64,000 bases of DNA from Cyanidiococcus yangmingshanensis (Eukaryota > Rhodophyta > Bangiophyceae > Cyanidiales > Cyanidiaceae), in assembly GCA_013995675.1 (NCBI GenBank), contig VWRR01000015.1, positions 372,001 to 436,000 on the forward strand, given 5' to 3'. Of the stretch, positions 33,729 through 44,345 are shown piece by piece. Positions within the stretch are counted from its first letter, which is position 1; each line of letters begins with the position of its first letter. Under the pieces are notes generated by a model. That model made no database searches. It worked only from the letters and a program-made list of their open reading frames with translations, and was not told the origin of the DNA. The translations under genes and the position numbers were made by a program.

Positions 33729-34595
33729 ATGAATGGGCCGAACGCGGAAGGCACTCGCGCCCAACTTGCGCACTGGCTCGCGTGCGTGCAGTCGAAGGAT
33801 CCTTCGTGGACGTGCACTCGTGATTTTTTGTGCTTTGTTCAGTTCTTGCAGCAGGTTTCCCTAGAACTATACAGCGCACGCGCTCAGCCTGAAGCACTTA
33901 TGCATCTCGCTCGCTATGGCGCAACCTGTACTCGGCTCATACACGACGTGGTTATCAGGTGGTGCGTTCCGCTCCTTCACCAACGTGTTGCGATAGCTGT
34001 GGTTCGTATTTTACTCGTCTGTCAGACTAGTCATGGCCCAGTCGAGCTGGCTGAGCGAGCACGTTCTTGGGCGCGCAGCTTGTGGCTTCACGCCGAGTTT
34101 TCCGCGGGCCATCGTGAGTGCACTTTGCCCGCAGCGTTGACGCAACGCATCGACGGTCTGTGCGCGTGCATCGAAACCATCGGTTTCAAGTTTGTGTTGA
34201 CGCCAAAGCTTTGCTCGCTGGTCCCACCCATCATTCAGTGTGCAACATGCAAGCGCCTGACGACAACGCTGGTCCCGCTGCTCGTGGCGATCATTGAGTC
34301 AGCAGATACGGATCCCAGGTATGCCGGGGCAATACGCACTGCACTGCTGTGGACAGATGCAGATACTGGGTACTGCGCTTTTCGAGACGCACTTTCAGCG
34401 GATCAGCAGAGTATGCTCCTCGCCATGGATGCGAGGCTGTTGCAATTGTGTCTCGAGTCACCAGCGACTGTCCTGAAAACTCCAGTCGATCGACTCTGTG
34501 AACGATACGACCATATTCGGCTGTTTCTGGAATCGGAACGCACACGAATCGATCGCAAGCGGCTACGCGACGGTCATCAAACTGGGGCGGCCTGA
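33729..34595 (+). CDS. Unknown helical protein, 288 residues
   Basis: From ATG 33729 an intact frame with leucine- and cysteine-rich helices ('RVAIAVVRILLVCQTSHGPV', 'ALTQRIDGLCACIETIGFKF', 'QSMLLAMDARLLQLCL'). It ends in a charged helix RKRLRDGHQT. It resembles HEAT/ARM-type repeat proteins only loosely. The composition and length make a real protein likely. Partner and role are unknown. Cys pairs CATC and CLC do not form an evident zinc site. Confidence 0.55.
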   Translation: MNGPNAEGTRAQLAHWLACVQSKDPSWTCTRDFLCFVQFLQQVSLELYSARAQPEALMHLARYGATCTRLIHDVVIRWCVPLLHQRVAIAVVRILLVCQTSHGPVELAERARSWARSLWLHAEFSAGHRECTLPAALTQRIDGLCACIETIGFKFVLTPKLCSLVPPIIQCATCKRLTTTLVPLLVAIIESADTDPRYAGAIRTALLWTDADTGYCAFRDALSADQQSMLLAMDARLLQLCLESPATVLKTPVDRLCERYDHIRLFLESERTRIDRKRLRDGHQTGAA

Positions 34596-35033
34596 GGCAG
34601 CGCCCTCCAGACAAGGCGATCTTTGCGGCTATACGGAACTCGTCTTCGCCATTTGCATCAATGATGCCTTGCGATGAAACTAGGCAGCGCGCTTAAGCGG
34701 GCCCGCTGCCAAACGATTTGAGCAATTCATAAAGGCAAACGCAGTTGCGCTAGAAACACCACTTAGATGCAGCGGTCTCCTGCAAGAATGATCTCGATTC
34801 AATAGGGGCGCACAACAAGCACCAACAAGCATATCTCGAGAGCTTGCAACGCAAGTTCCGCCCATAGAATGAATCCGTCATCTCGAAACGATTGCGTTGC
34901 CTCTGATACGGAGCATATCGTCTTCCTTGGAGCGCTGTCCTGCACGCGCTCGCCAGTTCAGCGAGGTTGACTTTATAGCGCGCCTCTCCGCCGCCGCCTC
35001 CCGGATGCACTGGGTCAAAGCGACGCGCTAGCG
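34596..35033. other. Short intergenic stretch
   Basis: Between convergent gene ends. A minus-strand frame starts with an ATG overlapping the TRAPPC4 stop (35037), but it has no recognisable content. Confidence 0.4.
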
Positions 35034-35465
35034 TCATTCCAGCGGGCCAACGATATGCGGTTTCATGAGCTTTGCAAAATGAATGTCAAAGAGTCTGCAT
35101 CGAATCGGCATATCCTGTACATAAAATGGGTTTTTCAGAGCATAGTCCGCATAAAGTAGATGCAACCGGCGCAGGATGCCGAGCAGGACCTCATCTGGCA
35201 TATCTGGCGTCGCGAGCACCACAAACTGAACCCCCGTTGGTGGCTGGTACACGCGCAGACGGAATGTCCGCGCTTCCAACCCAACGAGACCGATATCGTC
35301 CGCGTTCTCCACCGGTGAAACTTGTCGCGATATCTGCTGAATACCATGCAACGTTGACGCGAGCCGAAGACACTCGTTCAGCGGATGCACCTGAGCGCCA
35401 TGAAATTGAGCGTGATAGATCAGACCACCTGAACGATTAACCACAAAAACGAGATAGATCGGCAT
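35034..35465 (-). CDS. TRAPPC4: TRAPP subunit TRAPPC4 (Trs23)
   Basis: 143 residues, intact. It begins MPIYLVFVVNRSGGLIYHAQ, the family's N-terminal longin strand, and continues with LHGIQQISRQ, LEARTFRLRVYQPPTGVQFV and the conserved C-terminal YADYALKNPFYVQDMPIRC. TRAPPC4 is a core subunit of the TRAPP complexes that activate Rab1 in ER-Golgi traffic. Human TRAPPC4 (219 residues) carries a PDZ-like insert between the first strands and the LHG segment; here that insert is absent, leaving a minimal longin domain. Confidence 0.9.
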   Translation of the reverse strand: MPIYLVFVVNRSGGLIYHAQFHGAQVHPLNECLRLASTLHGIQQISRQVSPVENADDIGLVGLEARTFRLRVYQPPTGVQFVVLATPDMPDEVLLGILRRLHLLYADYALKNPFYVQDMPIRCRLFDIHFAKLMKPHIVGPLE

Positions 35466-36202
35466 TCACGATCGCCGCTGCGCCACCGCCAAAACCGACC
35501 GCCCAGGCCAACGCCCTCCCTGTCTCAATCGGTCGTTCGTCCAGTCTGGGCAACCGAAACGTTCGTCGTAACGATCGAGAGCGTCCACCGTGTCCCTGAA
35601 GCGAACGCGTCTCGCGCCGGCAACAAACGGTGTCTTCGATCAGGCACGGTACCGGGTCGATCGCACGTACCCCCCGAGTCGGTCGACCATCGTCTCAATA
35701 GGGACGAACCTGTCTTTTATAGGACTCCCTAGAACCATGAGGACCATAACCGTCGCCGGTCTGTGGCACCTGCGTCCGATCGCGTGCGCACCCCGCATCG
35801 GGCCTCGAAACACGCGCCCGCCAGCAAGGTGATGCGACGTGTCCCGGCGACAACACGCGTGTGCTGCACCGCGACAGGCGGGGCCTCGAGCGCGCCGCTT
35901 GGGGACCCAGACCGCGGCGGTGCGGCCGCTTGGTCGCCAGATCGAAAAATCCGTTTTCCGTGGCGTGCGCGTCGACGCCGCCGGTCCACGCCAGCACCAA
36001 TTTGGCTTGCGAAGGCATCCGTTGTTTTGGCTTGCGCGCCGACGCATCTCTCAGCATACGCGGCGCGACGCGTTGCGTTCTGTCTAGGAGCGCGAGCGGA
36101 AACGGTTTACGCATCGCACGTGGTGTGTGCGCTCCCGGTGGACACAAGCGCTTTCAACCGATCGACTGGCTCTATGGGACGCTTGCCCCTCTGAGACTGA
36201 TC
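35466..36202. other. GC-rich divergent region, TRAPPC4/bZIP
   Basis: Many overlapping long frames on both strands with Arg/Pro/Ala bias, typical of GC-rich non-coding sequence. No supported gene. Probably the long 5' region of the bZIP gene. Confidence 0.45.
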
Positions 36203-38081
36203 ATGGACGGAGAGACAGGTGCTGTTTCACAAGAGGTGCCGGTGAGTGCGGCGAGGCCTCCCCCGACGCGGCGGCAACGTTCGCGAGCAGCCTCGGACGC
36301 TTTCACTGCACCTGCTGAACAACGGAGTGAGGCGGGACAGTCGAATCTTCGGGCGTATCGAGACGCGCTGGCGCCACTGCCACTGAGCGAACTGAGTGGC
36401 CAAAGTGGGGCTTCGGGTCCGGGTGGCGGCACAATGCCTAACGCGGGCGTCGCCTCGGCAAAGTATGCGGGTGTGCCGCCGGGCTTCGTCCACGCCCTGG
36501 GGCGTTCACCGCACTGCTGTCGGTGCAGTGAATGGTGCTGTTGATGCGTCTATGTACGCGGCTACGACACCAACATTTGGTGTTTATGGAGGCGGCTACA
36601 TCGGTAGTGGCGGCATGCTTTTGAGTCCGACGCTGCTCGCGGCGGCGGCAGCGGCGGCCGCCCATTCGAACAGTTCGAGCCCGCGCCGCTCGGCAGTGGA
36701 TGCCTCGAGTCCCACCATGGTCATGGCCGCGGGTCACAGAGCGAATCCTGGTTCGGTTGTCGTGAGCGTTCCGACGCATCCGGGTCCGTACGCAATCACA
36801 CCGAACATGCCATCCCATGGCGGGGAAGCCGGGGCAGTTGGTCCAGACACACCCACTGGAGCCTCCTTCTGGATCGATGAGACGAATTTCGATGCAAACA
36901 ACTATGTTTACACCGCGATACCGAATCCTTATGGATACTATACGAGCGAATTACCAACGGCGTCAACAACGACAACACCGTATGCGGGCGTCTCGATATC
37001 GCCGCTGCACAATGCAGGGGGCTTTTCGGTGGGGTCGCCCTACCGCTCCCTCGTACCTGGGACTCCTCACGCGTCTGCGGTTTGGCAGGCGCATCAGCCG
37101 ACAAATGGCCCGGTCGTGAACATGAACATGGACTCGGAGAGAGAGCAACGCAACGGTTCGACTGAACCTCGTCTGGAGCACGCATTCTTTGCCCAGACAT
37201 CCTCACCGGATCGGAGACTCATATCGGCATGGAATCGAGCCCAGCGTCGGGAGAAACTGGAGCGTGAACGAGCGCAGAAGCGATCCCACGACCAGACACG
37301 GGGTCGGACAGCCGCCCAGGCGACCATGCATCGCTACGAGCGCGAGCCAAAGCGGGCGCTGCCCGACACGGGCGCTCCTGGAATCAGCGAATCACAGGAA
37401 GAGGCTTCAGAAAATACAAGCACACAGCTTGGCACGCGATCTACTTCGGAGCGTAGCCGAGAGGACCACAGCTCCACACGAGGAGTGACACTGACGCACG
37501 TCCATGATCTGGACTGGCACTCGGGACAGCCATTGGCGAACGGGGATCAAAGCAATAGCAACAGAATGGTGACTGGCCTGCACGACTCGCGAGAGATGCG
37601 TGCCCAGCGGAACAGAGAGGCAGCGCGGCGAAGTCGACTCAAGGTGAAACGAATGATCACGGACTTGCAACAGCAGAATGCGAGTTTTGCAGCAGCGTTA
37701 CAGGAACGCGATCGAGAGATCGATCGACTGCGTCAAGAGAATGCTCGCCTACAGGAACAGGTCATGAAACGCTGGCCTGGAAGACATGCCGAGACACCAC
37801 CCCGAGAGGGGAGTCGGACGCGAACCGCAGATCCACCGATGTTGGCCGCGAATGATGCACAAAACGAGTTGCTGCCTGCGCCTGAGCTGGCCGCCTCACG
37901 AGAACCCGTGCCGCCTCGTCCGGAAACTGCCCTGGAGGTATCGTCGACCGTGGTTGCACATGGGGTGCTCAAGTCGACTGATGACGCCTCGAGCCCGTCG
38001 ATAACGTCCGATGCGTCGGCGATGACAACGGTTCGTGATGCCCTTCCCATACTATCACCGGTCCAGAGTGCGGATCCATGA
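36203..38081 (+). CDS. bZIP transcription factor
   Basis: About 625 residues from ATG 36203. The basic region and zipper lie near nt 37590-37765: MRAQRNREAARRSRLKVKRM contains the NxxAAxxSR DNA-contact signature, followed by heptad leucines through RLRQENARLQEQV. The first frame stops at 36544, and a +1 break in the GGGG run near 36500 joins it to the long second frame. The N-terminal half is low-complexity (Ala-run AAAAAAAA, Tyr/Gly-rich GVYGGGYIGSGG), as expected of a disordered activation region. The target genes are unknown. Class resembles fungal/algal AP-1 or CREB-like bZIPs. Confidence 0.87.
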
Positions 38082-39352
38082 ACCATATCCAGTCTCTTGA
38101 AGGTATCTTTATACCGAAGCAGACGACCGATCATCGACCATGCAGAGATGCCGTTAAAAGGGAAAGCGCTAGCTGGATATGTTTGGTCGAGCACGCGAGC
38201 CGCCGCGCGCCTATCCCATGCAGGTCTCCAGTCGCCCCCGCGTTCTAACGCTGACGCGCACAAGCCGAGACGTGCGCTGCAAAGATGAGTACGCGCTTTC
38301 TCAGTTCTACTCGCTGCGTTCTGATCAAATGAGAAGTGTGATGGTGGCGCTCCAAGGCGGCGCTGTGACTACCTCGACCGAACGTAGGACAGTCTCGGCG
38401 TATCGGCAAACATGCGCTCGTGACGTCAGCGTGTCGGGGGTGTCTCTCTCTCTGTCTGTCTCTGCGTGAGGCTCAACCTAAAAGCTGTCCAATCCAGGTT
38501 CCATGCACACGTGCGCAACCTAGCGTACACAGCTACGATTGCTGGGATCGTTCGCCTTGGATCCCGTTCAAATCGGGCAGGCAATCTCCGCAGTGGATAC
38601 TGCATCGACGATGGGCGCTCGGCACGACTGATCACGTTCAGACGCCTAGTCTAGAGTATATAGGATTCGTGATCGCTGTGTTGAACATGACCAGTCGTGC
38701 CGACGTTGTCAAACAGGCCATCAAGCGAGTTTTCGGGTCGCGATGAAAGCGAAGGATGGGTGGCGCCCGACCTCATCGAGGACATCGCGGTCTCCTGACT
38801 GGCGAGCCGATACACTACGCAGCGCTTGCGGACCACCGTCTCGTTCGTAGAGTGCACAGGTTCTGTGATGCTGGTCCTTGGTGGATGGCTTGCGCTCAGC
38901 CGCGTCTACAGCAAAGACGTCCATCCATCGGTGGCCCACTCCAAGGACGACGGATGGTATCTGTCGGAGAGATCGAGCGCATGATACACCGATCAACTGC
39001 TGGCCTTTGGAGTTCGTCCCAAGTCGCATCGGGCCCTTTGGTTTCTATTAGAATTGTGCCGCAGGAGCCGTTGGTAGACTCATCAACAACGGTGGTGCTC
39101 GCACACGTCATTTCTTCATCGCAGTGTTTCTCCCTTAAACATATGCGTGCATTCGTCATGGCAGCTTAGCTTACACGCCCGACCTCGGGTATGGCCGGGA
39201 CGCCTGCCACGGCGCAGTTTCAGCGAGCATTCGTTTACAGATCATCATCGGACCTTGTTTGGATATCAGTCTGGTTGTGGACCTCTCAACCTACTTCCAG
39301 AGTGCAACGCCTCATGGCTGCTCGAGAGCGACATCCGAGTCGGTGCTACCAT
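38082..39352. other. Convergent gap, bZIP/IspG
   Basis: No gene supported. A CT-rich microsatellite (TCTCTCTCTGTCTGTCTCTG) lies at about 38443-38464. Confidence 0.45.
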
Positions 39353-40886
39353 TCATGCAGATGCTGTTTGCGGTTGCTTGCTTGCCTCTCTTTGTGGACT
39401 TTGTTGAAGCGATCCATTACCGTCATTGCTTGGGACGGTATCCGCGCTCGGAGGATCGACCCAAACGCCGTCCTCTTTCATCAACTTGATCAGTTCGGCA
39501 ACACCCTGGCTCTCCGGCACGGTCCGAATTTCCTCGCGTCCGCGATACAAGCTGATCTTTCCGGGGGTCTTGCCCACGTAACCATAATCAGCATCAGCCA
39601 TCTCTCCTGGCCCATTGACGATACAACCCATGACTGCAATGCTCAGTCCCTGGCATGTGCTTGGTCGCATCGCGCACTTTGTGCAGAACTTGTTCAATGT
39701 TGAAAAGCGTCCGTCCACATGATGGGCAGGCCACGTATTCCACCATGGTGCGCCGCAGTCCCAGTGCCTGGAGAATCCCGTAACATACCGGGATTTCCTT
39801 AATGGGGTCCTCGGTCAGCGAGACCCGAATCGTGTCGCCGATACCCTCCGCCAGCAGACCGCCGATGCCGATGCTAGACTTGATTCGACCGTACTCTCCA
39901 TCGCCAGCCTCGGTTACACCTAAATGAATGGGATAATCCATGCCCTCTTCGTCGAGACGTTTTGCGAGCAAGCGATACGCAGCCATCATGACGGGAACTT
40001 TGCTCGCTTTCATGCTGATCACCAAGTTGTGAAAATCGAGCTCGCGACAAACTCGAATACATTCAAGCGCGCTTTCAACCATGCCTTCAGGCGTGTCGCC
40101 ATATGTGAAGAGCATTCGCTCCGAAAGACTCCCGTGATTCACACCGATGCGCATCGCCTTGTTCTGCTCCCTGAGCGAGAGGATAAGCGGTTTCAGGGTC
40201 TCTTTGAGTTTTCGAGCCGCAGCCTCGAAATCGGCTTTGGTATACTCCGTTCGATTCGGGTCCGGCTTCTCGAAGACGTAAAGGCCCGGATTAATACGCA
40301 CCTTGTCCACATGTTTTGCGACCTCCAGTGCAATATTCATACCGTTGTGATGCACATCGGCAACGAGCGGCACATCGCGGTACGTCTCTCGCAGGCGTTG
40401 TTTGATAAATTCCACGGCGTGCGCATGCGCCATAGACGGGACCGTGAGGCGCACGATCTCGCAACCAGCCTCGTGCAAACTCCGAATCGATGAAACGCAT
40501 CCGTCAATATCCAGCGTATCCTCGTTGATCATGCTCTGAACAACAACGGGGTTTCCGCCTCCGATGTACACGTCCCCGACGCGAACAGCTCGCGTCTTGC
40601 GCCGAGGCATAGACCCGGTTAAGTCCAAGTTCACGACGCCTGACTGGTCGCTCAGCGCGTTCTTCGGCTTCGGGGTTGGCGCAGATGGACGTGCAGGGCC
40701 CACGACTTTGGCGTACAGCGGAGGCCGTGTCTTTAGCGAGCGCTGTCGACGAACCCCCTCGGTTACGGCGAGGTGTTTCACCCTTGCCCCGGCATCCGGA
40801 GACGAAACGAACTTTGAGACTCCGGCCGCGCCTCCCCGAAGCACCACCGTCGGTACAAAACTACAAGTCTGGTTATTCATAAACAT
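39353..40886 (-). CDS. ispG: IspG/GcpE, 4-hydroxy-3-methylbut-2-enyl diphosphate synthase
   Basis: Penultimate enzyme of the plastid MEP isoprenoid pathway, an Fe4S4 enzyme. Residues 1 to about 90 look like a transit peptide. The mature part is close to cyanobacterial Isp[21 protein letters not shown], '[20 protein letters not shown]', '[20 protein letters not shown]', '[20 protein letters not shown]' and [12 protein letters not shown] (first two cluster Cys). The third Cys, in [20 protein letters not shown], lies in the +1 frame after a break near 39653. The C-terminal frame ends at 39353. Cyanobacterial IspG aligns gap-free across the break. It lacks the large central insert found in green-plant HDS (bacterial-length type). 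Essential for plastid isoprenoids, so probably functional. Confidence 0.95.
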
Positions 40887-41445
40887 AAAAGGTGGAAGTT
40901 TCCAAACCCTGACAAGCGTCGAGCGTTGAAAGGAACGGAACGCTGCTTTCGAGACACTCGCTCAGGGTAGCCAATCGCCAGGTCAGCGATAAGGGGAGAC
41001 GCGTCTGCGCAACGGCGCGCTGCCCGCTACGCCAGCAGCGGTGATTGTCCGAATAATGCAAAGATGGGTAGATATTTCCTTTTAATTCCATGACGTGAAT
41101 CCCATGGTGATGGACCATCATGTCCATCCTTGGGTACCCGAGTCAACGATGCCGTCAACGCCAGGGACGTCTGTCCCCGGGAACCACGTCGATCCCATCG
41201 TCCAGGATCGTCCTATTGTCTTTATGGGTGGGACGTCGATCCCATGGCGATGGGTCGTTGTGAGCAGCGCTCAAACAGCATGACCACTGAGCCACCGTTC
41301 ATGATGTTGGTCGCGTCCGTACAAAACTGAATAGCATGATGCCAACCAGCCAGCTGCTCATGGTGATGACATCGCCCTTCGTATAGTAGGGCGATTGATC
41401 ATGATTCGGAATTGTGCGCCAACTACGCAGCGACTCGAGACGAGG
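40887..41445. other. Intergenic with short repeated motif
   Basis: No coding content recognised. Contains three copies of an ACGTSRATCCCAT element, described separately. Confidence 0.5.
41092..41254. repeat. Three dispersed ACGTSRATCCCAT elements
   Basis: Copies at about 41092 (GACGTGAATCCCATGGTGATGG), 41185 (CACGTCGATCCCATCG) and 41232 (GACGTCGATCCCATGGCGATGG). The first and third extend into a near-inverted ATCCCATGGYGATGG. They could be regulatory sites upstream of IspG or relics of a duplication. Confidence 0.5.
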
Positions 41446-42969
41446 TCACTGCAAGGCGCCGCTGGCGTTCGCTCGGGCGTGCAGTTTGGTGGGGGCACCT
41501 TGCCGTTGACGTTGTGCTTCTTTCCGTCGACGGCTCGCCACTTCTTCTCGTTTCTGCTGGGCGGCTGAGTGGAGGCGTCGAGGCAGGAAGCGACTTTGGA
41601 GAACACGTCGCACCTGGGGAAGGTAGCGGTGCCGTTCTCGCAGTTTTCGTGCGTACTGCAGGCTGCGTTTCTCGCGCACCAACAACTGTCGCAGGGGGTC
41701 TGCGGCAGACGACTTCCAAACACGCAGATCGCCATCGTCACTGGCGCTGAGAATAAAGCGGGCGTCACCAGTATACTGCACCCGAAAAACATGCTGCATT
41801 CGTTTGGTATGATAAATATCCCGCGATGCGCCCTCCCTTCGATCGAAAATACGCACTGTGCCATCGTAGCTGCCGGTGCACAGTTCATGCCCGGTTGGTG
41901 CATAGGATACGCAAAGCACAGGACCAACGTGGCCACGATAGACCTGCCGAACGCGATCCAGACGACGGATATCGAAGAGATACGCATCGTGATCGTCGCA
42001 CGCAACCGCTAGCTGGAAGGGTTCCATAGGGTTCCAGGCTGCGTCATTGCACCGCATCGGCAGTCGATGACGTGCCAGCGCGCTTTGCTGCCGCGTGTCG
42101 TACAGTGCTATGTCACGGCTCGTCAGGCATGCTGCAAGCAACATTGCCTCCGAAGGATGATAACGAAGGCAGTTCACTGATGCTGACATCTGTTCATGGC
42201 TCCATACCCGTAGCAATGGCTCAGACCGGTGATAGTCCCAGATCTCCAGCCAGCCGTCCTCAGCGCCGGTTGCAAAAACCGTGGCCTGCTGCGGAGAAGC
42301 GGTCACGTCGCCGAAGCCTCCGGATAGACGCCGATAGGAGCCCACCGGTGTCCAGGTGCCCGTCAGCGGACCCACTGGCCAGCGCCAAAGCTGCACAACG
42401 GAGCTGACCGAGTCCCCCTGACTCGCCGAAAGCAAAAAGCGCCCGTCACATGTAGCCGCTAGGCCGCAAACCAACTGGGTATGGCCAGAGCGACTCCGAA
42501 CAAGGCTCTCCCCCGAGCCAGCGGTGCGCTGCGAGAGCCGCCAGACGCGCACCTCGCCATCGCCGCTCGCCGTCGCAACGTCAGCTAAGCGACGCGGGTG
42601 CGTCACCAGGCTGTAGATCCCGTCGGCGTGCCCCTCATGTGCCGAAACAAGCGGCCTAGCCAAAACGCGCTCAATCTTCGCAGCATTCAGCGCCCGCTTA
42701 TACTCCCTCGCCCGTTCAAAGGGGTGAATCACCGGATCCAAGTTGCGAACCGTACTCGCTACCGCAGTTTCCTTCAGCTCACGCTCTGAGCGCGTCAAAC
42801 AGTGCACCCGCATACCTGCAGGTCCGTGTTCCGCCACAGACAAACACTGTTTGCTGCGCTCCCCGGTGCACGGATCAAATCGGTCCATGCGTGGCACCGA
42901 CGTCGGACGGACACGTGTGCGTGCTGTTGACGGCTGCAGGTGCCGGGGCCCCGCGTCGCTCGATCCCAT
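41446..42969 (-). CDS. DCAF13: DCAF13/Sof1, WD40 small-subunit processome factor
   Basis: 507 residues, intact. After a short leader come 'VRNLDPVIHPFERAREYKRA' and 'LNAAKIERVLARPLVSAHEG', the Sof1/DCAF13 N-terminal signature, then about seven WD40 blades (e.g. GHADGIYSLVTHP, 'GRFLLSASQGDSVSSVVQLW', 'GHELCTGSYDGTVRIFD', 'ARFILSASDDGDLRVWK'). The C-terminal Sof1 domain (RQLLVREKRSLQYARKLRER, 'LPQVRRVLQSRFLPRRLHSA') is basic. The protein works in the U3 snoRNP/SSU processome in 18S rRNA maturation. The ATG MDRFDP, residue 28, is also a plausible start. Confidence 0.94.
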   Translation of the reverse strand: MGSSDAGPRHLQPSTARTRVRPTSVPRMDRFDPCTGERSKQCLSVAEHGPAGMRVHCLTRSERELKETAVASTVRNLDPVIHPFERAREYKRALNAAKIERVLARPLVSAHEGHADGIYSLVTHPRRLADVATASGDGEVRVWRLSQRTAGSGESLVRSRSGHTQLVCGLAATCDGRFLLSASQGDSVSSVVQLWRWPVGPLTGTWTPVGSYRRLSGGFGDVTASPQQATVFATGAEDGWLEIWDYHRSEPLLRVWSHEQMSASVNCLRYHPSEAMLLAACLTSRDIALYDTRQQSALARHRLPMRCNDAAWNPMEPFQLAVACDDHDAYLFDIRRLDRVRQVYRGHVGPVLCVSYAPTGHELCTGSYDGTVRIFDRREGASRDIYHTKRMQHVFRVQYTGDARFILSASDDGDLRVWKSSAADPLRQLLVREKRSLQYARKLRERHRYLPQVRRVLQSRFLPRRLHSAAQQKREEVASRRRKEAQRQRQGAPTKLHARANASGALQ

Positions 42970-43384
42970 CGCCCAGATCGCGTCGTATGCCGGTCGCGCA
43001 TCGGTGCGTCGAGGCCCCCGCCAGCGGCTCTAGGATCGCCATGGCGCAAGGGCGCAGCGCGTCGACCGGTGCAATTCACCAAGAACAGCAGCGTTGCCTG
43101 CACGCCGGGTGGCGTGCGCGCGCCTGCTGATCGGCCTAAAGTGGCGGCGATCGCGCCATGGATGGCGATGGCCATGCTGGCTGCTGACTGCGGTCCGCAG
43201 CCGCTGCTGTTGTTGATCTGTGGACCGACACGAGATGCATGGCCTCGGTTCGCATGACTGCAGACGCCTTCTTTGTCCGTTGGTTTGTTGTTCTGAGCAC
43301 GAAGCAACTGTCGTACGACACTCTAGACGTTTGACTTGAAATTGTGTACTTTGAAGAACGACTATTCTCACCGAAACGCAACTC
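42970..43384. other. Divergent promoter, DCAF13 and Tyr-rich gene
   Basis: About 415 bases without a supported gene. The right end is the 5' flank of the secreted repeat protein. Confidence 0.45.
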
Positions 43385-43986
43385 ATGAAGAAAGCACTGG
43401 CATTGATCTTCCTTGGTATGATGGCGACCGCTGGTGTGGCTCGGGCAACCGAAGTCACGGAAGGCGAGGAGGTTGCTTTTGAGGAGAATCCGATTGAGGA
43501 AACCGAGCGTGGTGGCTACTACTACGATGGACAGAACAATAACAACTTTTACGTCAACAATAAGCCTTCATACAAGCCGAAGTACAAGAAGAACTATTAC
43601 CCGGAGAAGAAGCCTTACACGAAGCAACCGATTTACACGAAGCAGCCCATCTATACCAAACAACCGATTTACACGAAGCAGCCTTACACCAAGCAACCCA
43701 TCTACACCAAACAACCATCTACACCAAACAACCCAAATACCAGAAATCGTACCAACCAGAGTACAAGAAGAAGAAAGAGTACTATCCTCAGGAACAAAAG
43801 CAGTACCAGACTCAATACCCCAAGCAGGAACAGAAGAAGAATTACGGTGCGAAGAAGGAGTACTATGCGCTGAACAAGCAGTACAAGGGCCAGCAGCAGC
43901 AGAAGAAGTACCCTGAGAAGAAAAAGCCATACATCAACAAGAAAAAGTACTATGGTGAGCAGAACAATAATCAGTACTACTACTGA
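43385..43986 (+). CDS. Secreted Tyr/Lys/Pro-rich repeat protein
   Basis: ATG 43385 begins MKKALALIFLGMMATAGVARA, a clear signal peptide (cleavage expected after ARA), then an acidic TEVTEGEEVAFEEN linker. The body is dominated by Tyr, Lys, Pro, Gln and Asn: 'YYYDGQNNNNFYVNNKPSYK', then hexapeptide repeats YTKQPI (about six). After a one-base deletion near 43713 (CC where the preceding repeat has CCC), the continuation is YQKSYQPEYKKKKEYYPQE and onward to GEQNNNQYYY at stop 43984. Total about 200 residues. Lys/Tyr/Pro repeats of this sort are typical of adhesive and cross-linkable extracellular proteins (mussel foot protein style) and of Tyr-rich cell-wall proteins. Secretion is well supported; adhesive function is inference. 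Confidence 0.72.
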
Positions 43987-44267
43987 AGGGAGTTTACGAG
44001 GACTGTACATCGCGTAGCCGAAGCAGTTGTCTGCTTCCGACGAGAATCTAAAAGGATCCGCATTTCGTAGATAATTTGAATCTTGTCCAGGGAGATAGGT
44101 TGATCACAACGACCATGAATGCACACCAGCAGCAGTCTCCCCTTCGACTAAACCGAGTTCGTAAGACCGTCTCTGGACGTACACGAGTCCAAATCAAACA
44201 AACATCCTTCGCAGATCATTCAGGGTCAAGCGCTGAGTATCAACCATGCGCGCTCGTATCTGTCACC
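43987..44267. other. 3' flank with duplicated SHPRH end
   Basis: Between convergent genes. It contains the extra copy of the SHPRH 3' end; see the repeat entry. Confidence 0.6.
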
Positions 44268-44345
44268 TCACGATATACACGAGTCCAAATCAAACATCCT
44301 TCGCAGATCATTCAGGGTCAGGCGCTGAGTATCAACCATGTCTGC
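44180..44345. repeat. 96-bp tandem duplication of SHPRH gene 3' end
   Basis: TACACGAGTCCAAATCAAAC starts at 44180 and again at 44276, each followed by CATCCTTCGCAGATCATTCA and GGTCARGCGCTGAGTATCAA. The first copy has an extra AAAC. The right copy encodes the last residues of the minus-strand SHPRH gene (VDTQRLTLNDLRRMF); the left copy lies beyond its stop and is a spare end. Confidence 0.9.
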
